Shown here: positions 1 to 10,718 of the stretch, piece by piece
How positions within the stretch are numbered: the stretch's first letter is position 1
Layout of the letters: every line of letters begins with the position of its first letter
Assembly (NCBI RefSeq): GCF_030398385.1
Contig: NZ_JAOAOQ010000039.1
Span: 8,999 to 51,497, forward strand
DNA: 42,499 nucleotides
Direction of reading: 5' to 3'
Origin: Aquibium sp. ELW1220
GTDB taxonomy: Bacteria; Pseudomonadota; Alphaproteobacteria; Rhizobiales; Rhizobiaceae
Translations under genes and position numbers: made by a program
The notes under the pieces: model-generated
The model's input: only the letters and a program-made list of their open reading frames with translations
The model's database searches: none
What the model was told of the DNA's origin: nothing

Positions 1-72
1 GCGAGCGGGTGACGACGTGGGAGGTGAAGCGGTGAGGAGGGAGCACGACAGCGTGGAGAGGTCGGCGCCTGG

Positions 73-153
73 GCGCCCCCCTCTGGCCTGCCGGGCGGGG
101 CGAGCCACTTGTCTCGCCCGTCCTTCGGACCCCCCACGAGGGGGGAGATCGGC
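73..153 (+). repeat. rhizobial palindromic repeat, copy 1 (with extra hairpin)
   Basis: This is a GC-rich intergenic repeat unit, with GCGCCCCCCTCTGGCCTGCC at the left and CCCCCACGAGGGGGGAGATC at the right. It differs from the other copies in the window by about 35 extra bases between the two halves. The extra piece itself forms a hairpin (GGGCGAG at 98-104 against CTCGCCC at 113-119). The unit is non-coding; reading frames through it are spurious. Confidence 0.75.
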
Positions 154-185
154 AGCTTCGGCGTCGGCGCTCAACCTGCCAACAT

Positions 186-268
186 CGGAATTTGGCGAAG
201 ACGGCGGAGCGAATGATCTCCCCCCTCGTGGGGGAGATGGGCGGCAGCCCAGAGGGGGGCGCCGTAGG
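186..268 (-). repeat. rhizobial palindromic repeat, copy 2 (inverted)
   Basis: This is the reverse-orientation copy of the same unit; its core is at 215-262. The similarity to copy 3 extends beyond the core: a flank reading TTGGCGAAGACGGCGGAG is also present, inverted, in copy 3. Positions 186-268 and 379-458 therefore form a long imperfect inverted repeat of about 80 bp per arm around a 110 bp centre. Confidence 0.75.
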
Positions 269-378
269 GCTCGACGGCAGCCGAGGCGCGCGCGCCGTCG
301 GGCGCTGGCCGTTCCGCTCGGACGTGCACCCGGCGGTGAAGCGGTGAGGGCGATGATGCAATTGCAGACGCTTGCACT

Positions 379-458
379 CTACGGCGCCCCCCTCTGCCTG
401 CCGGCATCTCCCCCACGAGGGGGGAGATCGGCAACTCCGCCGTCTTCGCCAACTTCCG
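379..458 (+). repeat. rhizobial palindromic repeat, copy 3
   Basis: This forward-orientation unit includes the CATCTCCCCCACGAGGGGGG core and the flank CTCCGCCGTCTTCGCCAA, both matching copy 2 in inverse orientation. The whole stretch from 1 to 510 holds these repeats and no gene that can be supported. Confidence 0.75.
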
Positions 459-510
459 ATGCGGGGCGGATGAGCGCTCCCCGCACCCCGCGACGGTGGA
501 CCGCCTGACC

Positions 511-905
511 ATGCCGCACACACCGCCCCCGCCCCAGAACCGGCCGCGCGCAAAGGCTATGCGCAGGCGCATGACAGAGGCTGAGCTGAAATTCTGGAAC
601 GCGGTGCGCGCGCATCGCCTCATGGGGATGGGCTTCCGGCGTCAGTTCCCGATCGGTCCCTACATCGTCGATTTTGCCTGCCCTTCGCACAAGCTCATCG
701 TCGAGATTGACGGCAGCCAGCATGGCGACGACGAGGTTTTGCGCGCCGATGCCGTTCGCACGCGGTTCCTGGAAGACAGCGGCTGGACCATCCTCCGCTT
801 CACCAATGCCGACGCGCTCACCGACATCGACAATCTCTGCCTGCACGTGATCACCGTGGCCGGCCTTTCCCGGCCCGCAACCATCCAGCACGAGGGAGCC
901 CGTCC

Positions 906-909
<4 letters not shown>
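511..909 (+). CDS. DUF559 domain protein (Vsr/endonuclease-like fold)
   Basis: The product is 132 aa. The family is DUF559, small proteins with a very-short-patch-repair-like PD-(D/E)XK endonuclease fold whose role is not established. Visible hallmarks are the N-terminal RAKAMRRRMTEAELKFW, then GFRRQFPIGPYIVDFAC and KLIVEIDGSQH, the last two carrying the putative metal-binding D and E of the nuclease core. I chose the ATG at 511; a GTG at 496 in frame is possible. The stop overlaps the next ATG by four bases (ATGA at 906-909), so the gene is translationally coupled to the GFA gene. It heads a four-gene operon whose other members are metabolic, so any nuclease role is inference from the fold. 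Confidence 0.85.
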
Positions 910-2832
<1,923 letters not shown>

Positions 2833-2863
2833 TGGTGTTCGGTTTGGTTAGTAGCGTTCTGTC

Positions 2864-2913
2864 GCGCCCCCCTCTGCCTGCCGGCATCTCCCCCACGAGG
2901 GGGGAGATCGGCA
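2864..2913 (+). repeat. rhizobial palindromic repeat, copy 4
   Basis: This is a forward-orientation repeat unit nearly identical to copy 3 (GCGCCCCCCTCTGCCTGCCG, then the CCCCCACGAGGGGGGAGATC core). It lies directly downstream of pip and faces copy 5, so the two can fold into one long hairpin, a BIME-like arrangement. Confidence 0.75.
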
Positions 2914-2930
2914 GCGTCGGCGACGCGCTT

Positions 2931-2978
2931 GATCTCCCCCCTCGTGGGGGAGATGGCCGGCAGGCCAGAGGGGGGCGC
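2931..2978 (-). repeat. rhizobial palindromic repeat, copy 5 (inverted)
   Basis: This is a reverse-orientation unit paired with copy 4 across a 17-base spacer. Together they fill most of the 229-base gap between pip and citramalate synthase. A stem of this length may act as a transcript 3' end or stabiliser; there is no obvious U-tract. Confidence 0.75.
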
Positions 2979-3061
2979 GAAGGAACGCGACGGCAGGCCA
3001 CAGGAACGACACGCCAACCCGCAGGAGCGCGCCATACAACGCTGCCCTCGAGGCCATCCGC

Positions 3062-4678
3062 ATGACCCGCTCCCGCCTCCACCTCTTCGACACCACCCTG
3101 CGCGACGGCCAGCAGACCCCCGGCGTCGACTTCTCGGTCGAGGACAAGATCGCCATCGCGGCCATGCTGGACGGCTTCGGCATCGACTATGTCGAGGGCG
3201 GCTATCCGGGCGCCAATCCGACGGATACGGCCTTCTTCGAGAAGAAGAGAACCAGCCGTGCAAAGTTCGTGGCCTTCGGCATGACCAAGCGCGTGGGCGT
3301 CTCGGCGTCGAACGATCCGGGGCTGGCGGGGCTCCTGCAGTCGGCCTCCGACGCGGTCTGCTTCGTGGCCAAGAGCTGGGATTATCACGTGCGCGTGGCG
3401 CTCGGCTGCAGCGAGGACGAGAATCTCGAGGCCATCCGCGCCTCGGTGGAGGCTGCGGCCGCCGCCGGCAAGGAGCCGATGGTTGACTGCGAGCACTTCT
3501 TCGACGGCTACAAGGCCAACCCCGGCTATGCGCTGGCCTGCGCCAGGGCCGCCCACGAGGCGGGCGCACGCTGGGTGGTGCTCTGCGACACCAATGGCGG
3601 CACGCAGCCGTCGGAGGTGCGCGCCATCGTGGCGGCCGTCATCGCGGCGGGCATCCCGGGCGAGGCGCTCGGCATCCACGCCCATGACGACACCGGCCAG
3701 GCGGTCGCCAATTCGCTCGCCGCCGTCGAGGCCGGCGTGCGCCAGATCCAGGGCACGCTGAACGGCATCGGCGAGCGCTGCGGCAATGCCAATCTGATCA
3801 CGCTGATCCCCACCCTGATGCTGAAGCCGGCCTTTGCCGAGCGCTTCGTCACCGGCATCACGGCCGAGCAGCTGGCCGGCATCTCGCGCCTGTCGCGCGC
3901 CTTCGACGAGTTGCTCAACCGCGCGCCGAACGCGCAGGCGCCCTATGTCGGGTCGTCGGCCTTCGCCACCAAGGCCGGCATCCACGCCTCCGCACTGCTG
4001 AAGGAGCCGCAGACCTACGAGCACGTGCCGCCCGAGAGCGTCGGGAACCGCCGCCGCGTCATGGTGTCGGACCAGGGCGGGAAGGCGAACTTCATCGCCG
4101 AGCTCAAGCGCCGCGGCATCGCGGTCGCGCGCGCCGACCACCGGCTCGACACGCTGGTCTCGCTGGTCAAGGAGCGCGAGGCGCAGGGCTATGCCTACGA
4201 GGGCGCCGACGCCTCGTTCGAACTGCTGGCGCGACGGACGCTGGGCACCGTGCCGACCTTCTTCGAAGTCACCTCGTTCCGCTGCATGATCGAGCGCCGC
4301 TTCGACGCCAACGGCAATCTGAAGACGGTGTCGGAGGCGATCGTCAAGGTCGAGATCGACGGCGAGGAGCGGATGTCGGTGGCGGAGGGCCAGGGGCCCG
4401 TCAATGCGCTCGACATCGCGCTGCGCAAGGACCTCGGCAAGTTCCAGGCCGAGATCGAGGACATGGAACTGGTCGACTTCAAGGTGCGCATCCTGAACGG
4501 CGGTACCGAGGCCATTACCCGCGTCCTGATCGAATCGCGCGACGGCACCGGCGCACGCTGGTGGACCGTCGGCGTCTCCGACAACATCATCGATGCCTCG
4601 TTCCAGGCGCTGATGGATTCGATCGTCTACAAGCTGATGAAGAACCGGGAAATGGCGGGGCTGGTGGCGGCGGAGTAG
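3062..4678 (+). CDS. cimA: citramalate synthase
   Basis: The product is 538 aa, of the DRE-TIM metallolyase / LeuA-like family. It is predicted to condense acetyl-CoA with pyruvate to (R)-citramalate, the threonine-independent entry to isoleucine. The hallmark FDTTLRDGQQTPGVDFS is at 9-25; D10 and R14 are the expected metal/catalytic residues. HAHDDTGQAVANS and NGIGERCGNANL carry the metal-binding His pair and the GxGERxGN motif. The C-terminal third (from about residue 390) matches the LeuA dimerisation/regulatory domain, so feedback control is expected. Isopropylmalate or homocitrate synthase is less likely given the YVEGGYPGANPTDTAFF pattern typical of CimA. It stands alone. Confidence 0.88.
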   Translation: MTRSRLHLFDTTLRDGQQTPGVDFSVEDKIAIAAMLDGFGIDYVEGGYPGANPTDTAFFEKKRTSRAKFVAFGMTKRVGVSASNDPGLAGLLQSASDAVCFVAKSWDYHVRVALGCSEDENLEAIRASVEAAAAAGKEPMVDCEHFFDGYKANPGYALACARAAHEAGARWVVLCDTNGGTQPSEVRAIVAAVIAAGIPGEALGIHAHDDTGQAVANSLAAVEAGVRQIQGTLNGIGERCGNANLITLIPTLMLKPAFAERFVTGITAEQLAGISRLSRAFDELLNRAPNAQAPYVGSSAFATKAGIHASALLKEPQTYEHVPPESVGNRRRVMVSDQGGKANFIAELKRRGIAVARADHRLDTLVSLVKEREAQGYAYEGADASFELLARRTLGTVPTFFEVTSFRCMIERRFDANGNLKTVSEAIVKVEIDGEERMSVAEGQGPVNALDIALRKDLGKFQAEIEDMELVDFKVRILNGGTEAITRVLIESRDGTGARWWTVGVSDNIIDASFQALMDSIVYKLMKNREMAGLVAAE

Positions 4679-4683
4679 AGCAG

Positions 4684-5256
4684 ATGGGTTTCCGGCTATC
4701 CTGGATCGCATTCGGGGACACTTCACTCGAAGTCGCCGCGGAGGCCTTCGGCCTGGCGGTGGGGGAAGGCACCGCCGAGATGCCGGAGTTCGACGCCAGC
4801 GGCCTGGCGCTCGACGGCTGGTCTCTCCTCATCTTCGACCGCGTGAACGATAGGCTCACGAAGGCGGAGGAGATATCCCACCTGTCGGCCGGCAGGGACG
4901 TGATCGTCGTCCACGTCAACGAGACGGTCATGTACGTCTCCGCCGAGCGCTGGCGGGATGGTGTCAGGGTCTGGTCGGTGTCGCACGACTCTGACAAGGG
5001 CGGCCGTCACCTCGAGGTCGAAGGCGCTCCTCCCGCCGAGTTCGCGGTCCTCAGGGAGAAGTGGTTCACCGAGCAGGATGCGCAGAAGGACGATCCTTTC
5101 CGGGCCGACTATGTTTTCGAGATTCCCGTCGAGCTTGCGGAACTGGACACCGGCTACCGCCACGATTCGTCCGGCTGGGACATGGTGGAGCTCGTCTCGA
5201 CCGCCCCGGCGGAACCCACCAAAGGTTTTTTCGCGCGTCTGAGAAGCATCTTTTAG
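4684..5256 (+). CDS. hypothetical protein
   Basis: The product is 190 aa and not recognised. It starts five bases after the citramalate synthase stop, so it is probably co-transcribed. There is no signal peptide or membrane segment. It is acidic overall, and the end reads GFFARLRSIF, a short basic amphipathic tail. The segment DPFRADYVFEIPVELAE precedes a conserved-looking TGYRHD. The pattern recalls small cytosolic immunity-like or SUKH-like proteins only vaguely, and I would not assign a function. Confidence 0.7.
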   Translation: MGFRLSWIAFGDTSLEVAAEAFGLAVGEGTAEMPEFDASGLALDGWSLLIFDRVNDRLTKAEEISHLSAGRDVIVVHVNETVMYVSAERWRDGVRVWSVSHDSDKGGRHLEVEGAPPAEFAVLREKWFTEQDAQKDDPFRADYVFEIPVELAELDTGYRHDSSGWDMVELVSTAPAEPTKGFFARLRSIF

Positions 5257-5385
5257 AACGTGATCGGCCGCGCAGCGTCGATCGGGCGAAGGCCGGCGCC
5301 TTTCGTCCCCGCCCTTCACCCCCCTTCATCCATCCATCAACAAAATCCATTGGCCTTTGCGGCCCGCGCACCGCATAGCACGCGC

Positions 5386-6315
5386 ATGAGACCCGATGCC
5401 CTTCCCGAAGGCGGCGCCCGGCGCGGCTTCGTCTATGCTCTCCTCGCCTACGGGCTCTGGGGACTGCTGCCGCTGTTCCTGAAGGCGGTGTCGCACCTGC
5501 CGGTGCTGGAGGTGGTGGCGCACCGCATTCTCTGGTCGGTGCCGATCGCCGGCGCCGTACTCGTCGCCACCGGCCGCACGGGCGACCTGAAGGCCGCCTT
5601 GCGCTCGCCGCGCACCGTCGCGCTGGCCAGCCTCACCGCCGGGCTGATCACCATCAACTGGGGGCTCTACGTCTGGGCGATCGCGGTGGAGCGCACCGTG
5701 GAGACCTCGCTCGGCTATTACATCAACCCGCTGATGAGCGTGGTGATGGGCGCGGTGCTGCTCGGCGAGCGGCTGAGCCGGGCGCAGGTGGCCGCCCTTG
5801 CGCTCGCCACCGTCGCCGTCGTGCTGATGACGGTCGAGGCGGGCGTCCTGCCCTGGGTGTCGCTGGTGCTGGCGGGGTCCTTCGCGATCTACGGCTTCCT
5901 GCGCAAGACGCTGCCGATCGGCCCGAGCCAGGGCTTCTTCCTGGAAGTGCTGATCCTGTCGGTGCCGGCGCTGGCCTATGCCATCTGGCTGCAGGCGACG
6001 GGCGTGTCGCATTTCGTGCCGTCGGAGCCGCGCGACATGCTGCTGCTGCTGGCCTGCGGGCCGGCCACGGCGGTGCCGCTGCTGCTCTACGGCTTCGGCG
6101 CCAAGCTGCTCAAGCTCTCCACCATCGGGATCATGCAGTACATCGCGCCGACCGGCATCTTCCTGATCGCCGTGTTCGCGTTCGGCGAGCCCTTCGGCAT
6201 GGTGCGGCTCGCAGCCTTCGCGCTGATCTGGGTCGCGCTCGCCATCTACACCTGGTCCATGTTTTCCCAGGCGCGCGACCGGCGCGCCGCGGAAGCCGCC
6301 ACGCACGGAGGTTGA
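5386..6315 (+). CDS. rarD: EamA-family transporter RarD
   Basis: The product is 309 aa, an inner-membrane drug/metabolite-transporter-superfamily protein with about ten hydrophobic segments in two EamA repeats. RarD hallmarks are GFVYALLAYGLWGLLPLF at the N-terminus, VVAHRILWSVP, INWGLYVWAI and SLGYYINPL. The substrate is unknown. I chose the ATG at 5386; upstream in-frame sequence is not protein-like. The next gene (GST) starts one base after the stop, suggesting one transcript. Confidence 0.9.
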   Translation: MRPDALPEGGARRGFVYALLAYGLWGLLPLFLKAVSHLPVLEVVAHRILWSVPIAGAVLVATGRTGDLKAALRSPRTVALASLTAGLITINWGLYVWAIAVERTVETSLGYYINPLMSVVMGAVLLGERLSRAQVAALALATVAVVLMTVEAGVLPWVSLVLAGSFAIYGFLRKTLPIGPSQGFFLEVLILSVPALAYAIWLQATGVSHFVPSEPRDMLLLLACGPATAVPLLLYGFGAKLLKLSTIGIMQYIAPTGIFLIAVFAFGEPFGMVRLAAFALIWVALAIYTWSMFSQARDRRAAEAATHGG

Positions 6316-6316
6316 C

Positions 6317-7003
6317 GTGTACGAACTGATCATCGCCAACAAGAACTACTCGTCCTGGTCGCTTCGCCCCTGGGTGCTGATGCGCATGCTCGGCATCCCG
6401 TTCTCCGAGACGCTGGTGCCGTTTCCCGGCGGCGACAGCTTCGACACCTACAAGCCGCTGTCGCCCAATGCCCGCGTGCCCTGCCTCGTGGACGGAGAGC
6501 TGCGGGTGTGGGATTCGCTTTCGATCGCCGAGTACCTTGCCGAGCGCCACGCGGGCGTCTGGCCGGCCGACGCCGCCGCACGCGCCTGGGCACGCTCGGC
6601 CGCGGCGGAGATGCACTCGTCCTTCGGCACGCTGCGCGACATCTGCACCATGAATTGCGGCCTGCGCATCCGCCTGCACGAGCGGCCGGCGGCACTGATG
6701 CGCGACGTCGCCCGCATCGGCGAGATCTGGACCGAGGGGCTCGACCGCTTCGGCGGCCCGTTCCTGGCGGGTGCGGCCTTCACCGCCGTCGACGCCTTCT
6801 ACGCCCCCGTCGCCTTCCGCGCCCAGACCTACGGGCTGGAATTCGGCGGTGCCGCCGACGCCTATGCGGGGCGGCTGCTCGATCTTCCGGCGATGCGCGA
6901 CTGGTATGCGGCGGCACTCGCCGAACCGTGGCGCGAGGAAGGCCACGAGGCCGAGGCGCGCACCGTGGGCGACTGGACCGGCGACTATCGCACCGCCGGC
7001 TGA
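6317..7003 (+). CDS. glutathione S-transferase family protein
   Basis: The product is 228 aa. The N-terminal thioredoxin-like domain (about 1-80) begins [19 protein letters not shown], where the Ser/Trp-rich turn is the glutathione-activating region in this subfamily. The glutathione-contacting motif [11 protein letters not shown] follows near residue 68. An all-helical C-terminal domain covers the rest. The start is GTG at 6317, preceded by ACGGAGG within the end of rarD. The substrate cannot be told from sequence. Confidence 0.88.
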   Translation: MYELIIANKNYSSWSLRPWVLMRMLGIPFSETLVPFPGGDSFDTYKPLSPNARVPCLVDGELRVWDSLSIAEYLAERHAGVWPADAAARAWARSAAAEMHSSFGTLRDICTMNCGLRIRLHERPAALMRDVARIGEIWTEGLDRFGGPFLAGAAFTAVDAFYAPVAFRAQTYGLEFGGAADAYAGRLLDLPAMRDWYAAALAEPWREEGHEAEARTVGDWTGDYRTAG

Positions 7004-7070
7004 ACGGGACGATGCGACCGCGGGACAGCCGACATCGCGCCTGCATCGCCGGCCGCGCGAAAGCCCGGCA

Positions 7071-7478
7071 ATGAGCGGCCCCGAAGTCGTTGCCGCCGTT
7101 TCCGTCGCGCTCCGGCGCGGCGAGCGGCTGCTTCTGGTGAAGCGCGGGCGGGCGCCGGCGAAGGGGCTCTATGCCTTCCCGGGCGGACGGGTGGAGCCGG
7201 GCGAGACGCTGGAAGAGGCTGCAAGGCGCGAACTCCTGGAGGAGACGGGGCTTGTCGCGCTCGACCTCGAGGCGCACGAGGAGCTGCTGCTCGAAGGCAC
7301 GACGGCGCAGACGCGCTACCGGCTCACCGTGTTCCGCGCCCTGCATGTTTCGGGCGAGCCGGTGGCCGGCGACGACGCCGAGGCGGCGGGCTTTTTCTCG
7401 CTGGCCGAGATGGCGGACCTGCCGATGACGGCGTCTACTCTTTCCGCCGCAAGGATCATATTGTCGCTTTCGCGTTAA
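7071..7478 (+). CDS. NUDIX hydrolase
   Basis: The product is 135 aa. A complete Nudix box, GX5EX7REUXEEXGU, is visible as [20 protein letters not shown] followed by TGL at about residues 40-62. The family hydrolyses nucleoside diphosphates linked to other groups; members of this size include MutT-type sanitising enzymes and ADP-ribose pyrophosphatases, and the substrate is not decidable here. The ATG at 7071 lies 67 bases after the GST stop. A shorter leader is plausible because upstream in-frame sequence runs into the GST gene. Confidence 0.87.
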   Translation: MSGPEVVAAVSVALRRGERLLLVKRGRAPAKGLYAFPGGRVEPGETLEEAARRELLEETGLVALDLEAHEELLLEGTTAQTRYRLTVFRALHVSGEPVAGDDAEAAGFFSLAEMADLPMTASTLSAARIILSLSR

Positions 7479-7543
7479 CCATCCGGCAACCTATGGCCGG
7501 AGGTGTCTTGTTCGCGCCCGATTCCTGCGGCACGAAAAGGGCG

Positions 7544-7918
7544 ATGTCACGCAACACGCGATTCCGTGCCGCCCTGCTCGGCCTCCTCGTCACCCTGCCC
7601 CTGCCGGCGGGCGCCGTGGATGCGCCCTACGAGGAGCGGCTGTACCGGCTGGGCGAGGTGCTGGGGTCACTGCACTATCTGCGCAACCTGTGCGGCGAGA
7701 CCGGCAGCCTGTGGCGCGAGCAGATGGAGGCGCTGGTGACGGCGGAAGACCCCGCGCCGGAAAAGCGCGCGCGGCTGGTCGCCAGCTTCAACCGCGGCTA
7801 CCGGAGCAATTCGGAAATCCACATGAACTGCACGCAGGCGGTGGCGGCGGCGATCGCGCGCTACATGAAGGAAGGCGAGCAATTGACGCACGAGACGGCG
7901 ATTACCTTCGGCAATTAG
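7544..7918 (+). CDS. TIGR02301 family exported protein
   Basis: The product is 124 aa with a signal peptide (MSRNTRFRAALLGLLVTLP.. to about AVDA). The mature part (YEERLYRLGEVLGSLHYLR, CGETGSLWREQMEAL, FNRGYRSN, NCTQAVAAAIARYM) matches the uncharacterised TIGR02301 family, restricted to Hyphomicrobiales and their relatives. Two cysteines (in LCGE and NCTQ) could form a disulphide in the periplasm. The function is unknown. I chose the ATG at 7544 because it gives a proper signal peptide; an ATG at 7493 would put 17 polar residues in front. Confidence 0.85.
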   Translation: MSRNTRFRAALLGLLVTLPLPAGAVDAPYEERLYRLGEVLGSLHYLRNLCGETGSLWREQMEALVTAEDPAPEKRARLVASFNRGYRSNSEIHMNCTQAVAAAIARYMKEGEQLTHETAITFGN

Positions 7919-8051
7919 GCCGCCGTCAACTTTTACCGGATTGGCGGCGTGCAAGGCGACCGTCCTGTGGTAAAGGATTAACGGGATGTTAAGGGATGAA
8001 CGGCGGCGGGTCCCGTTTCGGGACAGCCGCCGCGACAAGGTGGGTGGAACC

Positions 8052-8309
8052 ATGGGACATGGACTGGGCGAAATCGACGCACTGATCCGCGAAGAGAAGC
8101 GGCTGACGGCGGTGGAGAGCCAGACGGAGGCCTGGGCCGAAGGGCTGTCGGCCGGCATCGAGCCGGAGATCATCGCCGAAGCGGCGCTGACGACGGCCTT
8201 CGTGGAACTGCTGCGCGCCTGCGGCGAGGAGACGGCGCTCGCGCTGCTCGACACGATGCGCGAGAAGGTGATCGCGGGCGAATTCGAGCTGGTCCGTTCC
8301 CACCACTGA
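8052..8309 (+). CDS. small hypothetical protein
   Basis: The product is 85 aa, predicted all-helical and acidic, with no signal or membrane segment. It reads as two amphipathic helices (LIREEKRLTAVESQTEAWAE and the segment around LRACGEETALALLDTMREK). The start is the ATG at 8052 with GGTGGGTGGA just upstream. It was not recognised beyond resemblance to small conserved rhizobial proteins of unknown role. Codon use matches the neighbouring genes, supporting a real gene. Confidence 0.65.
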   Translation: MGHGLGEIDALIREEKRLTAVESQTEAWAEGLSAGIEPEIIAEAALTTAFVELLRACGEETALALLDTMREKVIAGEFELVRSHH

Positions 8310-8364
8310 AGCCGCACGAACCGGCGGCGGCGCCGAACGCCGGACCACACGAGAGCCCCTGCCC

Positions 8365-9138
8365 ATGACGTTCGCACCGAACTCCCTGGCGATCGCCATG
8401 CTTGCCGCCGCAGTGCTTCTGCCCGCCGCTGGCGTTTCGCAAGCGGAGACGCGCCTGGCGCTGAGCGAGATCGGCCAGGAGGCGGTGACGCCCGACGACG
8501 CTGCCGGCGGCGAGGCGGTGCCGGCGGAGCGCGGCGTGCCGCTGCCCGACCCGGTGCTGCGGCTGCCGCTGCCCTCGGTGCCGGCCGTGCCGCCCTCCCC
8601 CGCAGACGACGCGCCGGCCGGCCTCGACCAGCCCGGCGAAGCGGACGAGGGCGAGACGGCGGCCGAGCCGGTGCCGGAGGTGCTCTACGACTATTCGCTG
8701 CTGCCGGAAGAGGTTCGCCGCATGCGCGAGCTGATCATCGAGGCCTGCCGCAGCGGCGACCCTGAGCGGCTGCGGCCGCTGATCGGAATCGGCGACGGCG
8801 CCACGCAGATCACCTTCGGCGACGTCGGCGACGACCCGATCGCCCATCTGGTCGAGATGTCAGGCGACGAGCGCGGCCAGGAGATCCTCGCCATCCTGCT
8901 GGAGATCCTCGAAGCCGGCTACGTGCACCTGGCGCCGGGGACGCCCGGCGAAATCTACGTCTTTCCCTATTTCTTCGGGCTGCCGCTTGAACAGCTGACG
9001 GACCCGCAGCGGGTCGAGCTGTTCAAGATCGTGACCGCGGGCGACGTGGAGGAGATGAAGCTCTACGGCTCCTACACCTTCTACCGCGCCGGCTTTTCGC
9101 CGGACGGGCGCTGGCTGTTCTTCGTGGCGGGAGACTGA
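8365..9138 (+). CDS. exported hypothetical protein with Pro/Ala-rich linker
   Basis: The product is 257 aa. There is a signal peptide at 1-28 (LAIAMLAAAVLLPAAGVSQA), then a low-complexity Pro/Ala/Glu linker to about residue 105. A compact domain follows, containing LYDYSLLPEEVRRMRELI, GDGATQITFG, YVFPYFFGLPLEQLT and FSPDGRWLFFVAGD. The C-terminal FSPDGRW resembles one blade of a beta-propeller-like strand, but the domain is too small for a propeller. It is probably periplasmic. The family was not recognised with confidence. It is convergent with the dihydroorotase-like gene. Confidence 0.75.
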   Translation: MTFAPNSLAIAMLAAAVLLPAAGVSQAETRLALSEIGQEAVTPDDAAGGEAVPAERGVPLPDPVLRLPLPSVPAVPPSPADDAPAGLDQPGEADEGETAAEPVPEVLYDYSLLPEEVRRMRELIIEACRSGDPERLRPLIGIGDGATQITFGDVGDDPIAHLVEMSGDERGQEILAILLEILEAGYVHLAPGTPGEIYVFPYFFGLPLEQLTDPQRVELFKIVTAGDVEEMKLYGSYTFYRAGFSPDGRWLFFVAGD

Positions 9139-9268
9139 GCGGAAGGCTGCTAGGCCTGACCGGTCGCATCTCCTTCGTCTTCTTCCGCTCAGAGAGCACC
9201 TGCGAAATCGGACGGCACGAGGGCGTCGGCGGCCGGCATAGGTCGAAGCCCGGGCGCTAGCCCCGGCT

Positions 9269-10609
9269 TCAGGCTGGCAACGCTTCCGAAAACAGCACCG
9301 GCTCGCCCTGCCCCGGCGTGACGATCTCGCCCTCCCACATGACGCGGCGGCCGCGGATGATGGTGCCGACCGGCCAGCCGGTGACGGCGCGGCCGTCATA
9401 GGGCGTCCAGCCGGCGCGCGAGCCCTGGTCTTCGTTGCGGATGACGGCGCGGCGCTTGAGGTCGACGATGGTGAAGTCGGCGTCGTAGCCGCAAGCGATG
9501 CGGCCCTTGCGGGCCATGCCGAAGAGCCGGTTGGGGCCGTGGCTGGTGAGGTCGACGAAGCGCTCGATGGTGAGGCGGCCGGCGGCGACGTGATCGAGCA
9601 TGATCGGCACCAGAGTCTGGACGCCGGTCATGCCGGACGGCGAGGCCGGATAGGGCTTGGCCTTTTCCTCCAGCGTGTGCGGGGCGTGGTCGGAGCCGAG
9701 CACGTCGACGACGCCATTGGCGATGCCCGTCCAGATGCCGTCGCGGTGGCGGGCGTCGCGCACCGGCGGGTTCATCTGGATCAGCGTGCCAAGGCGGGCA
9801 TAGTCGTCGGCGGCGAGCGTGAGATGATGCGGGGTGGCCTCGCAGGAGGCGACGTCCTTGTGCTGCTCCAGGAAGGCGATCTCCTCGGCGGTGGAAATGT
9901 GCAGCACGTGGATGCGCGCCCGGACGGCGCGGGCGATGCGGACGAGGCGCTGCGTGCACTGAAGGGCCGCGATCTCGTCGCGCCAGACCGGATGCGAGGC
10001 GGCGTCGCCCTCGATCCGCTCGCCCATCCGCTCGCGCAGGCGGAACTCGTCCTCGGAGTGGAAGGCGGCGCGGCGGCGGGTGTTCCTGAGGATCGCGGCG
10101 ACGCCCTCGTCGTCCTCGACCAGAAGGTCGCCGGTGGACGAGCCCATGAAGACCTTGATGCCGGCAGCCCCAGGCAGGCGCTCGAGTTCGCCGACCTCGG
10201 CCGCATTGTCGCGCGTGCCACCGACCCAGAAGGCGAAGTCGCAATGCATGCGGTGGGTCGCGCGGGCCACCTTGGCGGCAAGCGCTTCGGCGCTGGTGGT
10301 CAGCGGCTTCGTGTTTGGCATTTCGAAGACGGCGGTGACGCCGCCGAGCACGGCCGCGCGCGAGCCGGTCTCGAGGTCTTCCTTGTGCTCCAGCCCAGGC
10401 TCGCGGAAATGCACCTGGCTGTCGACGACGCCCGGCAGGACGTGCAGGCCGGTGCAGTCGATCCTCTCGGCCGCGCTCGCCGCCGAGAGATCGCCGATGG
10501 CGACGATGCGGCCGTCGCGGACGCCGACGTCGCGGATGCCGGCACCGTCCTGATTGACCACGGTGCCGCCCGTCAGGATGAGATCGCAGGTTGAAGCCAT
10601 CGCCGTCAC
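9269..10609 (-). CDS. pyrC: dihydroorotase-family amidohydrolase (noncanonical metal site)
   Basis: The product is 446 aa, of the cyclic amidohydrolase family, annotated as dihydroorotase in related rhizobia. The HFREPG motif (67-72), the presumed carboxylated lysine in AGIKVFMGSSTG, HSEDE, VLHIST and the catalytic Asp in LGSDHAPH are all present. The first metal ligand of the usual DxHxH motif is replaced: the sequence is D63-S-Q-V-H67, with Gln at 65. The same change occurs, to my recollection, in related alphaproteobacterial proteins. It may therefore be a distinct hydantoinase/allantoinase-like enzyme or a one-metal dihydroorotase. The start could be GTG/ATG at 10609 or the ATG at 10600. 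It stands alone, divergent from ygfZ. Confidence 0.8.
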   Translation of the reverse strand: MTAMASTCDLILTGGTVVNQDGAGIRDVGVRDGRIVAIGDLSAASAAERIDCTGLHVLPGVVDSQVHFREPGLEHKEDLETGSRAAVLGGVTAVFEMPNTKPLTTSAEALAAKVARATHRMHCDFAFWVGGTRDNAAEVGELERLPGAAGIKVFMGSSTGDLLVEDDEGVAAILRNTRRRAAFHSEDEFRLRERMGERIEGDAASHPVWRDEIAALQCTQRLVRIARAVRARIHVLHISTAEEIAFLEQHKDVASCEATPHHLTLAADDYARLGTLIQMNPPVRDARHRDGIWTGIANGVVDVLGSDHAPHTLEEKAKPYPASPSGMTGVQTLVPIMLDHVAAGRLTIERFVDLTSHGPNRLFGMARKGRIACGYDADFTIVDLKRRAVIRNEDQGSRAGWTPYDGRAVTGWPVGTIIRGRRVMWEGEIVTPGQGEPVLFSEALPA

Positions 10610-10718
10610 CGCCCTTGCCCGGATGATGCGGCCGGCTTACGTAATGGCCCCCGAGAATGCAAGCCGAGGCCCCTCCGACGCCAGCCCACCGCCGGGACCC
10701 GAGAGCCGAAGGAACACC

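Noticed and set aside
1-510. Open frames of 150-170 codons on both strands
   Set aside because: They consist of translated palindromic repeats and have no ribosome-binding site or protein-like composition.
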